Below are positions 18,555-28,052 of a DNA stretch of 39,653 bases, one piece after another (positions within the stretch are counted from its first letter, which is position 1; the number at the start of each line of letters is the position of its first letter). Position numbers and translations under genes: made by a program. This DNA is from Acidobacteriota bacterium (GTDB lineage Bacteria; Acidobacteriota; Blastocatellia; Pyrinomonadales; Pyrinomonadaceae), in contig JAIVJJ010000005.1 in NCBI GenBank assembly GCA_020200095.1, forward strand, positions 1 through 39,653. Direction: 5' to 3'. Under the pieces are notes generated by a model. The model worked only from the letters and a program-made list of their open reading frames with translations, was not told where the DNA came from and ran no database searches.

Positions 18555-19298
18555 TTACCGCTTGTTTGCTGGTCTGTTTGAGTTTCTGTTTTCCCGCCTT
18601 TGCTCTGTATTTCCGAAATTTATTCCCCCGCCCAAATTCATCGCATTTGTGCCCGAACCTCGAAAAAGTGGTGTGAAAACCCATTTGCTGTGATTTTCAA
18701 GACCGTAATAAGCAATAACGGATGTGCCGCGACTTTGGCTGGCGACGCCGATAAAGGGCGTCTTGTCGGTCGCAACTTCTATTTCTTCTTCAGCATCATC
18801 CTTTATTTCTTCCTCCGTTTGAGCGTTGATGATATTAACGAGCGGAAGCGCATATCGGTCGAAAAGTTGGCGCGGTTCAGGACTCGGAGGAAGAACTCCA
18901 TTGTTATAAATTTGGACGCGCATTCCAAAATTTAAAAACGCCTTACTGTCGAATTTAATAAGCCGCCATCTTCCATCTTCCGAAAGCGGGTCAATTGCCG
19001 CCGAAGGTCTTAAAATTTGCCGCTTTTTTGTGCCTTGTGGAAGTCCTTCAAGTAATTCATCTATCGAATCAGGAAGCTTTGCTCCCCGGTAAAATAAAAC
19101 ATATTGCCGAATTGCATCTGCAACTTCTTCGCCTCGCCGGATTGTTTCAAGTTCCTTTTCACGCTGCACGCCTTGTTGGACTGTAGGCGCAACAGCTAGG
19201 AGCGCGATGGCAAAAAGTGTCATTACTGCCAAAACGGCAATTAAAGACATACCGCTTTGCGATTCTGAATTTTGGATTTTGGATTTTGGATTGGTCAT
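18555..19298 (-). CDS. Type II secretion/type IV pilus pseudopilin-like protein
   Basis: Prepilin-like N-terminus SQSG|MSLIAVLAVMTLFAIALLAVAPTVQQGVQREKE; located downstream of pilN/pilO. Confidence 0.75.
   Translation of the reverse strand: MTNPKSKIQNSESQSGMSLIAVLAVMTLFAIALLAVAPTVQQGVQREKELETIRRGEEVADAIRQYVLFYRGAKLPDSIDELLEGLPQGTKKRQILRPSAAIDPLSEDGRWRLIKFDSKAFLNFGMRVQIYNNGVLPPSPEPRQLFDRYALPLVNIINAQTEEEIKDDAEEEIEVATDKTPFIGVASQSRGTSVIAYYGLENHSKWVFTPLFRGSGTNAMNLGGGINFGNTEQRRENRNSNRPANKR
19263..19294 (-). repeat. Tandem TTTTGGA/TCCAAAA repeat inside the pseudopilin leader
   Basis: Plus strand TTCTGAATTTTGGATTTTGGATTTTGGATTGG: 7-nt unit TTTTGGA three times in tandem. Confidence 0.85.
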
Positions 19299-19355
19299 CA
19301 GAGTTCAGCTTTCAACTCTCGTAATTCGTAACTTTCCTATCGTCTGACCACTTTT

Positions 19356-20456
19356 TTAATTGTTATCATCATCGTCATCATCCTTATTCGGAGGTGGCGG
19401 CTGCGGCACATTTTGACGCTGAATAGTTCCCGGAATACCCGGAATACCCTGAATTTCTCCTTGCGGCGGAATATAAACCGGCTGATTCGGATTATATTGG
19501 TTATTATTTATTCCTCTATTCCGAAAACCGTCGGGAGAATTAAGGGAAGGCACATTTACTGACGCGCTTTGTCCGGGTTCGGGACGATAAAGCGGTAGTC
19601 GGTGGCGGAAACCTAAACTTGCGTCTTCCAAAATAACGTCATCTTTTGAAATACTTATTACTCTAAAACGTCCGCTTACCGTGTCATTCAAACGCGCGCC
19701 AAATTCCATGCTTTTGTCTTTTTCACGAAAATACGCCGTATTGTTATTATTACGCTGTGAAAGCTTCGCGCCGATATACAGCAGTTGCGGTTTCGGCTGA
19801 GGCTGCACGTTGAGCAAAACCTGATTTGAATAAAGCTTGCCGTTCGGCGTAACCACCATAATTTGTTTCGGACCTTCGCCAGAAATCAAATTTGAAGGAA
19901 TCTCCGCCACAAGTTGCTGGGGACTGATATAGGTTGTCGGCAGCTGACTTCCGTTAAATAAAATTACCGAGTCGGGCGTAAATTTATCGCCGTTGACTTC
20001 CATACGGAAAGTTTTCGAGCCGGCATAAACTTCCTGCGGCGTTACGGAACCAATCAAAAGCGGCGGCGTAGGGGTTGGTGGAGGTGGTGGTACTGGCGTC
20101 GCCGGTTTTACAACCGGAATTGGTGCAACATATGGAGTCGGCGGCGGCGGTTCGTAAAAAGCAAAAATATTTCTGCCCGCGTCCGGTGCGTAAAACGCTC
20201 CCGGTTCATACTTAACCGGCGTGGTTGTATATTCAAAATTTACTTCTTCACTGTTTGGAAGCGCGGCAGCATCAGAACTGGTTTTCGGCGAAGTTGTCGG
20301 AGTTGGCGAAGCCGTAACGGTAACGGAAGTTTTGCGACCCGGATTATACAATCCGATTATGTTGTAACCGATTGTTAACACAGCCATACCGCCCAAAACC
20401 ATCGCTGCGATGATTTTGTTTTTTTCCGCCGGACTTTTTCCTTCAAATAATTTCAT
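19356..20456 (-). CDS. Membrane-anchored IPT/TIG-domain protein of the pilus block
   Basis: Single TM near N-terminus, Pro-rich linker, TIG-like segment (GSVTPQEVYAGSKTFRMEVNGDKFTPDSVILFNGSQLPTTYISPQQLVAEIP). Confidence 0.7.
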   Translation of the reverse strand: MKLFEGKSPAEKNKIIAAMVLGGMAVLTIGYNIIGLYNPGRKTSVTVTASPTPTTSPKTSSDAAALPNSEEVNFEYTTTPVKYEPGAFYAPDAGRNIFAFYEPPPPTPYVAPIPVVKPATPVPPPPPTPTPPLLIGSVTPQEVYAGSKTFRMEVNGDKFTPDSVILFNGSQLPTTYISPQQLVAEIPSNLISGEGPKQIMVVTPNGKLYSNQVLLNVQPQPKPQLLYIGAKLSQRNNNNTAYFREKDKSMEFGARLNDTVSGRFRVISISKDDVILEDASLGFRHRLPLYRPEPGQSASVNVPSLNSPDGFRNRGINNNQYNPNQPVYIPPQGEIQGIPGIPGTIQRQNVPQPPPPNKDDDDDDNN

Positions 20457-20477
20457 TGCTTGTTAATCGCCAAAAAT

Positions 20478-21506
20478 TTATTGACTCTCGGTTACCGTTT
20501 CAATCGGTCGAAAATTAGGACGGCGGAAATATGCCGCCATTTCAAGGCGCAAACTTACGGTTTCGCCATGCGTTTTGCCGCGCACGGCTTTTTTTGTCGC
20601 TGTTATTGTCTGCGCTTGCGGCACGGTTTGAACAGTTGCCGGACCTTGCGGTAGTCCAGCGGCATCGTTGGGATTTATTTTTACGGTATCAATAGAAGCG
20701 CGTGTAACGCCGGTTTGCGTCTGTTTATCTTTTTCATCGTTTTCCGCCGGTCCAAGTTCAACTGCGCTGATGACAACAAAATTGTTGCCGGTTTCGATTT
20801 CTCTGATGAAGCGGCGCAAATTTTGATACGAACCTTCAAGCGTCATCGTTGCGTAAACGCCGGGAAAAAGGCTTTGAAATTTTGTTCTGCCGCGCTCGGC
20901 TTCGCTTTCCTGACGGCGATTACTACCGGAAATCTCCAGCGGCGCAAAATCAGGTCCGGTTGTATTGACCAAACCATAAGCGCCGATTAAACCGTTTATG
21001 CGTTGGTAAAGAGAAGTTCTGCCAATTGTTGCAACGGGCAAAAATCTGGTCTCAAAATCATTAACGCTCGTCATCAGCTCCGCGACGCGCGCCTCAGTCG
21101 TCGTAATCGTTCCATATTTATTTCGCGCCGACATCAATTCCGTTTCCAGACGGTCGCGCTCAGCTTTGTTTTTTTCGAGTTCTTTTTGCGCGGGTAAAAC
21201 TACTAAAACTACTAAAATAACAACCGCTAAAATTGCCAGAAGTCCTAAACCGACCGTTGCGATTTCAGACTGTCCCCACATACCGGCGTACACTTTGCGC
21301 GGGCGGTTTTTCGGGGCAATGTCAATCTTTGGTGACTTGTCAATAATAATAGTTTCGTCTTCGGTCAACAAAACCGTGCGGTTTTCTTCTTCGACGACAA
21401 CGGCGGAATCTCTTGTTGTTCCGTACTCATTAACAACAATTTCAGGTTGTTTTGTCGCATCTTCTGCATTTTCATCAGAAATTTTTGGATTGAGGTCTTC
21501 GTTCAT
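20478..21506 (-). CDS. pilO: Type IV pilus assembly protein PilO-like
   Basis: TM followed by coiled coil and PilO-like core (QRINGLIGAYGLVNTTGPDFAPLEIS ... LFPGVYATMTLEGSYQNLRRFIREIETGNNFVVISAVEL). Confidence 0.82.
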   Translation of the reverse strand: MNEDLNPKISDENAEDATKQPEIVVNEYGTTRDSAVVVEEENRTVLLTEDETIIIDKSPKIDIAPKNRPRKVYAGMWGQSEIATVGLGLLAILAVVILVVLVVLPAQKELEKNKAERDRLETELMSARNKYGTITTTEARVAELMTSVNDFETRFLPVATIGRTSLYQRINGLIGAYGLVNTTGPDFAPLEISGSNRRQESEAERGRTKFQSLFPGVYATMTLEGSYQNLRRFIREIETGNNFVVISAVELGPAENDEKDKQTQTGVTRASIDTVKINPNDAAGLPQGPATVQTVPQAQTITATKKAVRGKTHGETVSLRLEMAAYFRRPNFRPIETVTESQ

Positions 21507-22127
21507 TTACTCGGTGCCTCCTTGCTGCGTTTGCGCAACATCAGTCGGCGTGTTTGAATAACCGGAGCGCGGCGTGTAAATAAGACGCAAAGAATATTCG
21601 GAATAAGTTATACTCTCGGTTTTCTGCAAATCCTGTCCGCGCAGCTCGGCTTGGAAAATGCCTGAATTGTTCATATTTTCAATCATCGTCATTACGCTTT
21701 GATAATCGCGGCTCAAAACGGCGAACTCGAGTTCGGCTCTCGTTTTATCCGCGTCCTTATAGACGTTTTGAACGGAAATGCGCGAGGCGCTGACGCTGCC
21801 CGGCAAAACCGCTTCCAAATCGGCAAAAAGGCGTGACCAGCCAAAAGTTTTGTCGGCGACAAGTTTGTGCGCGGCAACAAGAAGCGCGCTTTGTTCGGGC
21901 GATAATTGTTGCTGCACTAATTCGCCTTTACCTTTTAATGTTTTGAGCTCGTCTTCCATTAGCGCAATTTCACTCTTGGCAATTTCGTTTTTGGCGGTAA
22001 TGTCGCGCAACTTGGCAAAACTAAGAGTTCCGCCCGAAACGGCTAAAGCCAAAAGCAAAAGAGCAACCAAATACGGTAAAGTTCGATTGCGGAAGGGTCT
22101 GCTGGCAAGATTGAGTTTGGTAATCAC
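21507..22127 (-). CDS. pilN: Type IV pilus assembly protein PilN-like
   Basis: ITKLNLASRPFRNRTLPYLVALLLLALAV N-terminus and Wzz-like coiled coil; GTG start; abuts pilO. Confidence 0.82.
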   Translation of the reverse strand: MITKLNLASRPFRNRTLPYLVALLLLALAVSGGTLSFAKLRDITAKNEIAKSEIALMEDELKTLKGKGELVQQQLSPEQSALLVAAHKLVADKTFGWSRLFADLEAVLPGSVSASRISVQNVYKDADKTRAELEFAVLSRDYQSVMTMIENMNNSGIFQAELRGQDLQKTESITYSEYSLRLIYTPRSGYSNTPTDVAQTQQGGTE

Positions 22128-22140
22128 TTTTTTAATTTGA

Positions 22141-22205
22141 AGTTCAAAATTTCAAGTTCAAGGTTATAAAGTAAGGTTCTGACCTTAAACTTGTAACTTT
22201 GAACT
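22141..22205. repeat. Intergenic compound hairpin (TTCAA-type) upstream of pilN
   Basis: AGTTCAAAATTTCAAGTTCAAGGT (22141-22164) pairs 21/24 with ACCTTAAACTTGTAACTTTGAACT (22182-22205). Confidence 0.8.
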
Positions 22206-22565
22206 GTTTTCCAGTCTAGCACGAAAAAATTAGATTGTCGTTTGTCCCTCGTCCGTTGTCTATGGTTAATTGCCAATGGGCTAATTGGGGAATTTTTTAA
22301 TAATTTTCAATGCAAATAAAGACCAAGACGCATAAAACATTGCTTTCACGTTAGAGGGAAAATAAAAGTTGCAAAATCTTATTTTCCGGCACCTTGGCAA
22401 AAGTTTATTCACGCCTTCAGGTTTTAGAATAGAATATTTTAGCCGAAATTTGCTAGAGTTTTATTAATCGGTTAATTTAACCGTTTCAGATAGCAAAAAA
22501 AATTCGCGGTTTTAGATAGTGCGGCTTCACAATTAACGATTCCAGCTACCTGGATTATTTACTCA

Positions 22566-23645
22566 ATGATGAAAATTCTCATTGTTAAACTCAGCAGCAT
22601 CGGTGACATTGTTCACACTTTGCCAACACTTGCGGTAATTTCACGCGCTTTACCCGAAGCGGAAATATCGTGGGCAGTTGAAAAATCTTCAGCAGAAATT
22701 TTGCGAAATAACGAATTAATAAAAAATCTTATCGAAATTGACACGCGCTCATTAAGACGCGGCAAAACAACCGAAAACATTTTAGCTGAAACAAGCAGAC
22801 AATTTCGCGGGCTGCGCAGTTTCGATTTCGATGTTGCGCTCGATTTTCAAGGGCTTTTGAAATCTGCCGCCGTAGCAACATTTGCAAAAGCGACGCAGCG
22901 TTACGGGTTTTCCAAGCAAAATTTGCGCGAGCCTGCCAGCCGCTTTCTTTTGACTGATATGATTAAGGTCGAAAAAAATTTGCACGTTATTAGAAAAAAT
23001 TTAACCTTAGCAAAAGAGGCTCTAAAAATTTCCGTCCCCGAAAATGATTTTGCCTTCCCGATTTTTACTCGGACAGAACATAAAAAGGAAGCTGAAGAAA
23101 TTATAAAACGGGCAGGCGAAAATTTTGCGATTTTGAATCCGGCAGGCGGTTGGACGACAAAACTCTGGCACGCTGAAAAATTCGCGGCGTTAGCAGATAA
23201 AATTTGGGAAGAAAAAGGATTTACCTCCGTTATTACGACTGCGCCGAATGAAAAAGATTTGGCGGAAAAGGTTTTGCAAAATTGCAAATCCGGCAAAGTT
23301 TTTCTTGCTCAACCGAGCTTGAAAGGTTTTTACGAACTGGCTAAACGAGCCAAATTTTATGTCGGTGGCGACACCGCGCCAACACATCTCGCAGTCGCGG
23401 CAAAAACGCCGATTGTCGGCATTTTCGGTCCGACCGAGTGGTGGCGCAACGGAAGTCCGAACGCCGATGATATCTGCATCGAAAGAAGCGATATTTCTTG
23501 CCGGGAAGATTGCCACCGCCGCGCTTGCGAGAATTGGATTTGTATGGACATCGAAGTTGAAACCGTTTTGCAGGCAATACAAAAAAGATTAGAATTAGCC
23601 GAACAAAATGTCTCTAGCCGTTTCTCAAAAATTGATTTGTCCTAA
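22566..23645 (+). CDS. ADP-heptose:LPS heptosyltransferase (glycosyltransferase family 9)
   Basis: ILIVKLSSIGDIVHTLPTLAVI ... VDFQGLLKSA-like ALDFQGLLKSAAVATFAKATQRYGF ... NPAGGWTTKLWHAEKFAAL ... FYVGGDTAPTHLAVAAKTPIVGIFGPTEWWRNG. Confidence 0.92.
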   Translation: MMKILIVKLSSIGDIVHTLPTLAVISRALPEAEISWAVEKSSAEILRNNELIKNLIEIDTRSLRRGKTTENILAETSRQFRGLRSFDFDVALDFQGLLKSAAVATFAKATQRYGFSKQNLREPASRFLLTDMIKVEKNLHVIRKNLTLAKEALKISVPENDFAFPIFTRTEHKKEAEEIIKRAGENFAILNPAGGWTTKLWHAEKFAALADKIWEEKGFTSVITTAPNEKDLAEKVLQNCKSGKVFLAQPSLKGFYELAKRAKFYVGGDTAPTHLAVAAKTPIVGIFGPTEWWRNGSPNADDICIERSDISCREDCHRRACENWICMDIEVETVLQAIQKRLELAEQNVSSRFSKIDLS

Positions 23646-23848
23646 AACTGAAGGTATGAAATACGCCGGTTAAAAGCTAAAATTTTTGCCGTATATTTTG
23701 CAGCCTGCTCACAAAGTAAATCCGAAAACTGTGAAGTAGATTATAAAAAAACGTAGTGGCAACAATGCGTTGGACAAACGAATGAACGCGGGAGACGCAA
23801 AACGGTAATCAGGAATACTTATTTTTAATTGAAAGAAAATAAACCGAA

Positions 23849-24397
23849 TTGAGTTTGAAAAATAAAAGAATTTTACAAAGAATGCGCGTGCCGCTCGGAT
23901 TTTTGTTCGGCATCGTTTTCCTCATTTTCGCGCGTCCCGAACTGCTGACTTTGACAATCGGCGGGGCTATCGCGCTGGTCGGACTTTTAATTCGCGCTTG
24001 GGCTTCGGGTCATATTCGCAAAAATCAAAATCTAGCCGTTTCCGGTCCTTACGCCTATACGCGAAATCCACTTTATCTAGGAAGTTTTATCTTAGGTTTG
24101 GGTTTTGTGATCGCTTCAGGCATCTGGTGGCTTTCGCTTATTTTCGTTGCCCTGTTCTTAGGTATCTATTTGCCTGTAATGCGCGTCGAAGCCAGCGATT
24201 TGACGCAACTTTTCGGCGAAGAATACGAAGAATACGCCCGAAAAGTGCCGATTTTTTTTCCGCGCATTACAGCTTACAAAGCAATTGATGAAAAATTCGA
24301 CATTAATTTGTATATGCGTTACCGCGAATATCGGGCTGCTTTAGGACTGATTTTCGCGTGGTCAATTTTATTAGCGAAAGCGATTTTTCTAAAATGA
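23849..24397 (+). CDS. Isoprenylcysteine carboxyl methyltransferase family protein
   Basis: ASGHIRKNQNLAVSGPYAYTRNPLYLGSFILGLGFVIASG; TTG start in ORF track (ATG at 23882 is an alternative). Confidence 0.85.
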   Translation: MSLKNKRILQRMRVPLGFLFGIVFLIFARPELLTLTIGGAIALVGLLIRAWASGHIRKNQNLAVSGPYAYTRNPLYLGSFILGLGFVIASGIWWLSLIFVALFLGIYLPVMRVEASDLTQLFGEEYEEYARKVPIFFPRITAYKAIDEKFDINLYMRYREYRAALGLIFAWSILLAKAIFLK

Positions 24398-24469
24398 TTG
24401 AGAAGGAAATTTAAAGCACCGAGGAGCAGAATGTAGAGTCAGCAGATTTTATAATTTTGAGTTTTCAAT

Positions 24470-24515
24470 GTTGAATTTTGAATTGAAATTTAATCTCAAT
24501 AATCAAAATTTCAAC
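24470..24515. repeat. Intergenic hairpin (TTGAATTTTGAA-type)
   Basis: GTTGAATTTTGA (24470-24481) versus TCAAAATTTCAAC (24503-24515). Confidence 0.55.
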
Positions 24516-24618
24516 ACTTACAATTTATTTATTCCGCCGAGTTCGTATTTAAATTCTCTTAAAAAATCTTCGCGTCTTCTCGTAAAAAAATTCTTTGTTT
24601 AAGAAATTTCCTGTTAAA

Positions 24619-25440
24619 ATGGTAACAATGAAAAAATTAATTTACTTGCTTTTAATAATTTGCAGTATCTGCTCGGTTTCGACTTTCGCGCAGAGTCCGG
24701 CAAAAATTGAACCGTTCAAATTAGGCGAAACTCTTGTTTACGAAGGCAAGTATAATAAAGCAATTTTGCGCGGCATTGCCATCGCCGATTTTAACTTCAC
24801 CGTTCAAAGCGCCTCGAATAGCCCGGATTTCCTGCTTAAATCTGAAGCCAAATCGAAAGGCACGCTGATTAAGCTTCTAGGTTTCAAATTTAATCAAAAT
24901 TTTCAATCAACCGTTGACAGCGAAAAATTGCGTATTTTGAAAACCGTCAAACGCGACGAACAAGACGAGCGTGTGCGTGCTTCGGAAGCCGTTTTTGATT
25001 ACCGAAGCAAAAAAGTTATATTCGTTGAGACGGACCCGAATGATATGGCGCGCCCGCCTTATCGCACTGCTTCGCCGATTGAAACCGACACGCAGGATAT
25101 TGTTTCCGCAATTTACACGCTTCGACGCTTGCCTCTGGCAGTCGGAAAATCTTTTGAATTGGCGGTTAGCGATTCGGGTTTGGTTTACAAAATTCCCGTT
25201 CGTGTTACCGCCCGCGAACTGCAAAAAAGCGTTTTGGGAAAAGTTTGGTGTTTTCGAGTCGAGCCGCAAGTATTCGGCGATAAACGCCTGATTGAACAAA
25301 AGGGAAATATGATTATTTGGATTACCGACGATGCGCGCCGCATTCCCATCCGCGCCCAAATTGACGCAAATATCGGAAGAGTCGAAATCAAACTCAAGGA
25401 AATAAAGTTCGTCGGACAAACCCATGCTTCAAAATCTTAA
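24619..25440 (+). CDS. DUF3108-like secreted protein
   Basis: Signal peptide MKKLIYLLLIICSICSVSTFAQ; FKLGETLVYEGKYNKAILRGIAIADFNFTV ... QDIVSAIYTLRRLPLAVGKSFELAV pattern. Confidence 0.75.
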   Translation: MVTMKKLIYLLLIICSICSVSTFAQSPAKIEPFKLGETLVYEGKYNKAILRGIAIADFNFTVQSASNSPDFLLKSEAKSKGTLIKLLGFKFNQNFQSTVDSEKLRILKTVKRDEQDERVRASEAVFDYRSKKVIFVETDPNDMARPPYRTASPIETDTQDIVSAIYTLRRLPLAVGKSFELAVSDSGLVYKIPVRVTARELQKSVLGKVWCFRVEPQVFGDKRLIEQKGNMIIWITDDARRIPIRAQIDANIGRVEIKLKEIKFVGQTHASKS

Positions 25441-25514
25441 AACTTGCCTTTTACTTGTCTCTTTCAGTAAAGACGCGCATAATCTTTTTATTACTGGCTT
25501 TTAATAAAAATTTT

Positions 25515-26282
25515 ATGATCGAGAAAGATATTAATTTAGACAACGAACAATCAGAAAAAGAAACGAATGTAAGAGAATTCGTGCTTGATGATTTTAAAAT
25601 TGATTCGATTTCATCGGCGGAAACGATAAGGCGCGAACAAAACGCGGCAAAAATTCCAACCGAAGATGAGAAAATTTATTCGGCAGCGAAGGAAATCTCG
25701 CCGCAAAATTCTGTCGACGCGGCTTTAATCCCGTTCGTTCGTGTAATGTTTTCTAATACGGTTGCAACGCCGCGCAAAAATCCTTCGCCGCTTCGTGATT
25801 ACTCGCCGCTTTTTATCGTTTCCGCCAATCAATTTGCCGAAGTTTTGGACGTTTCCGGTTTTCAGCAGGACGCTTTTGAAGTTGCTCTGGCAGGCGATGA
25901 CATTAAATTTACAGAAGACGCTACGGAAAATGCTTTTTATCAATTTATCGGTAAACAGGAAAACGATTTTACCCAAAATAATTCGAGCGAAATACGTTTT
26001 GCCCTCCTCGCGCTTGCTTCGGGTATCGTTCTGGAAAACCTACGCGGGCAAATCTCGAAAAATCTTTTTTTGAAGCTGCAAGAAAATGTCGAAAAACTAA
26101 GCGCCGAAAAAGCGCTTTCCGCATTGCAGGAAAATTTTGGCGTGTTTTCCGATGAAATGACAGAAGAGTTTTTCACGCCGACGGTTTTCGGCACGAGCCT
26201 GATAAACTTTCCGCGAGTTTCCCGAAAGAAATTTGTGCCGAAGTTTGCGCCGCTTAGTTCGTCTGGTTCGGCTTTCAAATAG
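25515..26282 (+). CDS. Hypothetical protein
   Basis: ORF continuing to 26282; ATG at 25515 (MIEKDINLDNEQSEKE) is more plausible than the ORF-track start at 25455. Confidence 0.6.
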   Translation: MIEKDINLDNEQSEKETNVREFVLDDFKIDSISSAETIRREQNAAKIPTEDEKIYSAAKEISPQNSVDAALIPFVRVMFSNTVATPRKNPSPLRDYSPLFIVSANQFAEVLDVSGFQQDAFEVALAGDDIKFTEDATENAFYQFIGKQENDFTQNNSSEIRFALLALASGIVLENLRGQISKNLFLKLQENVEKLSAEKALSALQENFGVFSDEMTEEFFTPTVFGTSLINFPRVSRKKFVPKFAPLSSSGSAFK

Positions 26283-26296
26283 ATAAGAAAAATTCG

Positions 26297-26363
26297 AACA
26301 GGATAGACGGGATAGGCAGGATGGAAGGATCTTTTTATCCTGTAAATCCTGTCCATCCTGTTT
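26297..26363. repeat. Intergenic compound hairpin (CAGGATA-type), same family as 12412-12482
   Basis: AACAGGATAGACGGGATAGGCAGGAT (26297-26322) versus ATCCTGTAAATCCTGTCCATCCTGTTT (26337-26363); 9-nt periodicity. Confidence 0.85.
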
Positions 26364-26382
26364 ATTTATTTGTTAAATAATT

Positions 26383-27978
26383 ATGCCGATTGGTTATTTC
26401 AGTCTCATTCTGCACGCGCATCTGCCTTTCGTGCGGCACCCCGAATATCCTGAATTTCTCGAAGAAGACTGGCTTTTTGAGGCAATTACGGAAGTTTATC
26501 TGCCGCTGATTTTCATTTTTCAAAACCTACACGAATCGGGAGCAAAACCACGCCTTGCAATGAATATCTCGCCGCCGCTTTGCGAGATGTTAGCAGACAA
26601 ATTACTTGAAACGCGCTATACCAAACATCTTGAAAACCTGCTTGAATTAGCGCGAAAGGAAGTTGAAAGAACCGTAAGAGAAGCGCCCGAATTTTACGAC
26701 GTGGCGCAAATGTATGTTAGAAATTTAAGCTCGTCACTTGCGCTCTGGAACGATAAATACAAACGTAATTTAATAAATGCTTTTCGTGAATTGCAGGAAG
26801 AAGACATTTTGGAAATTATCACTTGCGGCGCAACACACGGTTTTTTGCCTTTAATCTCAACCGAAGAAGCAAAACGTGCGCAAATTGAAATTGCCGTCAA
26901 AAATTACAAAAAACACTTCGGTAGGCAGCCGCGCGGCATCTGGCTGCCCGAATGCGCTTACGAAAATGGCATCGAAGCTTTATTAAAAAATGCGGGAATC
27001 GAATATTTTATTGGTGATTCGCACGCTGTTTTGTATGGCGAGCCGCGCCCTCGATACGGTGTTCACGCACCCGTCGCCTGTCCTAACGGAGTTGCAGTTT
27101 TTGCCCGCGACATCGAAACTTCGCAGCAGGTTTGGAGCGCCGAAGTCGGTTATCCGGGCAATGCCGCTTATCGTGAATTTTACCGCGACATTGGCTGGGA
27201 TTTACCGCTTGAATATCTAAAACCGCATCTACACAAAGACGGAAATCGCCGCCATCTGGGTTTAAAGTATTATCGAATTACGGGACGCGATGTGCCGACC
27301 GATAAAAAACAACCGTATATTCCAGAATTAGCGCGAAGAAAAGTTGCCGAAGACGCCGCGGATTTTGTCGGAAAACGCATCGAACAAGCGTACAAGTTAC
27401 ACGAAACATTTTCCGGACAGCCGCCGTTTGTCGTGTCGCCTTACGACGCCGAGCTTTACGGGCATTGGTGGTTTGAAGGTCCGCAATTTTTGGATTTTCT
27501 TTTCCGCGAGTTGCATTATAAAAAAGACGTTGTTCGCGCCATTTCGCCCGGCGATTTTCTCGAGGCAAACATTCCGATTCAAATTCAAAAACCGTCGGCT
27601 TCGAGTTGGGGCGAAAACGGTTATTACAAAGTTTGGCTTAATGAAAAAAACGATTGGATGTATCCGTATCAACACGACGTGGAAAAGCGAATGACCGAAT
27701 TTGCAAATCAATTTGTTGAGCCGAAAGAAATTGAACGGCGGGCTTTAAATCAAATGGCACGCGAACTTCTGCTCGCGCAATCGAGCGATTGGGCGTTTCA
27801 GATTTATCAAGGCACGACCGTTCAGTATTCGTCGCTCCGTTTCAAGTCGCACATTCACCGTTTTAACCTGCTGGCAGAACAAATTGTAAACGGTGACATC
27901 AACGAAGAACTTTTAACGGAAATCGAAAACCGCGACAATATATTTCAAGAGATTGATTTTCGGATTTATCAAAGCTGA
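26383..27978 (+). CDS. Glycoside hydrolase family 57 (1,4-alpha-glucan branching-like, DUF1957 type)
   Basis: GYFSLILHAHLPFVRHPEYPEFLEEDWLFEAITEVYLPL ... GIWLPECAYENGIEALLKNAGIEYFIGDSHAVLYG ... VSPYDAELYGHWWFEGPQFLDFL. Confidence 0.92.
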   Translation: MPIGYFSLILHAHLPFVRHPEYPEFLEEDWLFEAITEVYLPLIFIFQNLHESGAKPRLAMNISPPLCEMLADKLLETRYTKHLENLLELARKEVERTVREAPEFYDVAQMYVRNLSSSLALWNDKYKRNLINAFRELQEEDILEIITCGATHGFLPLISTEEAKRAQIEIAVKNYKKHFGRQPRGIWLPECAYENGIEALLKNAGIEYFIGDSHAVLYGEPRPRYGVHAPVACPNGVAVFARDIETSQQVWSAEVGYPGNAAYREFYRDIGWDLPLEYLKPHLHKDGNRRHLGLKYYRITGRDVPTDKKQPYIPELARRKVAEDAADFVGKRIEQAYKLHETFSGQPPFVVSPYDAELYGHWWFEGPQFLDFLFRELHYKKDVVRAISPGDFLEANIPIQIQKPSASSWGENGYYKVWLNEKNDWMYPYQHDVEKRMTEFANQFVEPKEIERRALNQMARELLLAQSSDWAFQIYQGTTVQYSSLRFKSHIHRFNLLAEQIVNGDINEELLTEIENRDNIFQEIDFRIYQS

Positions 27979-28052
27979 ATAAAATCTTTCCATGTTTGCC
28001 TTAACATTTTTGTAAGGCTATCATTTCTCATTTACTTCTCGGAGAATAATCA

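Noticed and set aside
18445-18684. ORF 18445-18684 (79 aa, minus) as a separate gene
   Set aside because: It overlaps the pseudopilin 3' end in another frame with basic low-complexity residues and no recognisable family.
22901-23296. Antisense ORFs over the heptosyltransferase and similar opposite-strand ORFs (63-473, 24907-25425, 15324-15749, 32239-32589)
   Set aside because: They lie opposite strongly supported genes, lack recognisable domains and show out-of-frame composition.
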